From: Capilliphycus robustus
Lineage (GTDB): Bacteria; Cyanobacteriota; Cyanobacteriia; Cyanobacteriales; Microcoleaceae
Direction of reading: 5' to 3'
Assembly: GCF_034932365.1 (NCBI RefSeq)
Contig: NZ_JAYGHR010000082.1
Location: 1 to 64,000, forward strand
DNA: 64,000 nucleotides
Shown here piece after piece: positions 62,822-64,000 of this stretch. Positions within the stretch are counted from its first letter, which is position 1. Every line of letters starts with the position of its first letter. A program made the position numbers and the translations under genes. The notes beneath the pieces are model-generated. The model did no database searches, was not told the origin of the DNA, and saw only the letters and a list, made by a program, of their open reading frames with translations.

Positions 62822-63652
62822 TTAAACAAGCGTTTGAGGATGAATAAACTGATATCCTGCTTCTTGAATCTTTTGACTAGAAACCCGCACATTATAAGGT
62901 CGATTATTTGGAAGAGAGACATCCCAAGTGACGTTCTGAAGGTCGTATTTTTCACACATTAAATCGATTAATTCTCGTCGAGTGAGACTAGAATTATCAA
63001 CTAAATTGTAAATCCCTTCTAACTGATGTTGACGGCTAAACTCTATCGCCCCGACAATATCATCTAAATGTACCCAAGCCGTGGGATAACGACCATTTCC
63101 CGGTTGAGTTGTCCCGAATATTCGACTAAATATTTTGACAATTTCTCGACCTGGCCCATATATTCCCCCCAGTCGCAAAATACAAACTTTCAGATTTTCG
63201 GAGGCTAAATCTAATAATAGTTGTTCGGTTTTATAGATAATCTGTTGATTTTTATCAGCCGGAAAAACGGGTGAACTTTCATCAACTGTTACTCCATTTT
63301 GATCGCCGTATAACCCAAAACTTCCCGTATAAATTAAATGCCTAACTTCAGGAACTTGAGGTAAAACTGTTGCTAACGTTTGGGCGGTTTTCTGATAAGC
63401 GAGTTGATAGGCTTGCGGATCTCTGCCTTTTGATGCTACACTTAATAAAACAGTATTTTGACCCTGCAAAACTGACTTTAACGCCTCTGGATCATTCCCA
63501 TTAACAACCACCACTCGGTTAGCGATCTTTTCTAAACTTTCCACCCGTTGCGGAGTCGTGGTTGTCGCCGTAACCGTTAACTCAAGGGTTTGACTCCAAT
63601 AACGAGAAACTGCACTCCCGACATAGCCACAGCCAATAATTGCAATATTCAT
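62822..63652 (-). CDS. NAD-dependent epimerase/dehydratase-like protein
   Basis: 276 residues, extended short-chain dehydrogenase type. The N-terminal Rossmann motif is IGCGYVGSAV; LIYTGSFGLYG corresponds to the active-site Ser strand, and YKTEQLLLD follows as the usual Tyr/Lys region in altered form. A C-terminal RVSSQKIQEAGYQFIHP closes the fold. The substrate is not evident; similar proteins are sugar-nucleotide epimerases or general reductases. It is next to a NUDIX gene on the same strand. Confidence 0.88.
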   Translation of the reverse strand: MNIAIIGCGYVGSAVSRYWSQTLELTVTATTTTPQRVESLEKIANRVVVVNGNDPEALKSVLQGQNTVLLSVASKGRDPQAYQLAYQKTAQTLATVLPQVPEVRHLIYTGSFGLYGDQNGVTVDESSPVFPADKNQQIIYKTEQLLLDLASENLKVCILRLGGIYGPGREIVKIFSRIFGTTQPGNGRYPTAWVHLDDIVGAIEFSRQHQLEGIYNLVDNSSLTRRELIDLMCEKYDLQNVTWDVSLPNNRPYNVRVSSQKIQEAGYQFIHPQTLV

Positions 63653-63737
63653 GGATAATGATTGTTTGATAAAAACCTTTATTTATGATAGCAAGCTTAA
63701 GTCTTTTTTTCAGAATCTACTTTTTGAAGTCTCTGAC

Positions 63738-64000
63738 TTAGGACAACATTCCCAACTGTTTCAACCCGAGAAACAAAGCCGCCACTGTTCCCGCCACACA
63801 AATTTTACCTTGGCTAATATATTCTATCACTTGCTCAACGGGAACTAAAATGACTTCTATTTCTTCAGTAATATCTAACTGACGTTCTTGTAACCGTTGA
63901 ACATTAGATGCTAAAAATAAATGAACTGAATTTGTATCTTTCACCGGATTATCGTATAATGTTGCTAACTTGATCATCGATTCGGCAACATAACCCGTTT
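63738..64000 (-). CDS. NUDIX hydrolase C-terminal part (partial; runs off the window)
   Basis: The readable frame enters the window as TGYVAESMIKLATLYDNP, which continues the REETGY part of a Nudix box, and ends with EEIEVILVPVEQVIEYIS and GTVAALFLGLKQLG. This is the pattern of ADP-ribose/NADH pyrophosphatases. The N-terminal domain and catalytic Nudix helix are outside the window. The epimerase-like gene lies 85 bp downstream on the same strand. Confidence 0.85.
   Translation of the reverse strand, partial: TGYVAESMIKLATLYDNPVKDTNSVHLFLASNVQRLQERQLDITEEIEVILVPVEQVIEYISQGKICVAGTVAALFLGLKQLGMLS

Overview
The window is chromosomal DNA from a filamentous cyanobacterium, most likely an Oscillatoriales-type (Planktothrix/Phormidium/Lyngbya-like) genome. 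The evidence is the many HIP1 octamers (GCGATCGC) on both strands, a chlorophyll-pathway methyltransferase (ChlM), two GUN4-domain proteins, DUF1822, pentapeptide-repeat and Uma2 proteins, AAA-35 and CHAT proteins, and many IS200/IS605, ISL3 and IS630 remnants. The genus is an inference; no rRNA is present to fix it.

Layout. 0-7 kb: end of a TnpB element, glycogen phosphorylase, a tnpB-less mini-element, a secreted protein, an SLH-domain protein and a CtpA-type protease. 7.8-18.8 kb: mostly housekeeping genes (HCx5R phosphatase, GUN4 protein, DUF3124 lipoprotein, cation/proton antiporter, ChlM, Uma2 nuclease, RelE-type toxin-antitoxin pair, DUF423, methionine aminopeptidase, DUF364, nucleotidyltransferase, pentapeptide repeats). 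18.9-25 kb: a minus-strand group of a DUF1822 protein, a sigma-70-like protein, a subtilase and a VMAP-type HTH/AAA-35 ATPase whose gene overlaps the subtilase gene. 25.9-35 kb: ArsC-like protein, PD-(D/E)XK nuclease plus RecJ, BioD, a serine/threonine kinase and a second GUN4 protein. 35.1-38.8 kb: a scrap zone with an omega-RNA-type mini-element, a truncated DUF6932 gene, a tRNA-like remnant, an ORF with an in-frame stop and an ISL3 copy broken by a small repeat.

38.8-52 kb is the most striking region. Five minus-strand genes in a row encode a 2730-residue protein (DUF4114, acidic repeats, subtilase-like domain, leishmanolysin-like domain, LysM-like segment, PPC domain, C-terminal nucleotidyltransferase), a small candidate immunity protein, an arginyl-tRNA-synthetase-like protein that lacks the HIGH and KMSKS motifs, an M50-type membrane metalloprotein and an HlyD-type adaptor. 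Similar CCGTAAATTTACGG-like palindromes lie upstream of both the giant gene and the M50-HlyD pair. I read this as a candidate secreted polymorphic-toxin system under common control; function is inferred.

55.4-62.1 kb carries a complete vWA-MoxR-VMAP conflict system: a vWA protein fused to a caspase-like domain, a MoxR AAA+ ATPase, and a CHAT-protease VMAP. The caspase-like domain has valine where the catalytic cysteine is expected, while the CHAT dyad is intact. The window ends with an FAD-oxidoreductase pseudogene, an NAD-dependent epimerase-like protein and the end of a NUDIX hydrolase gene.
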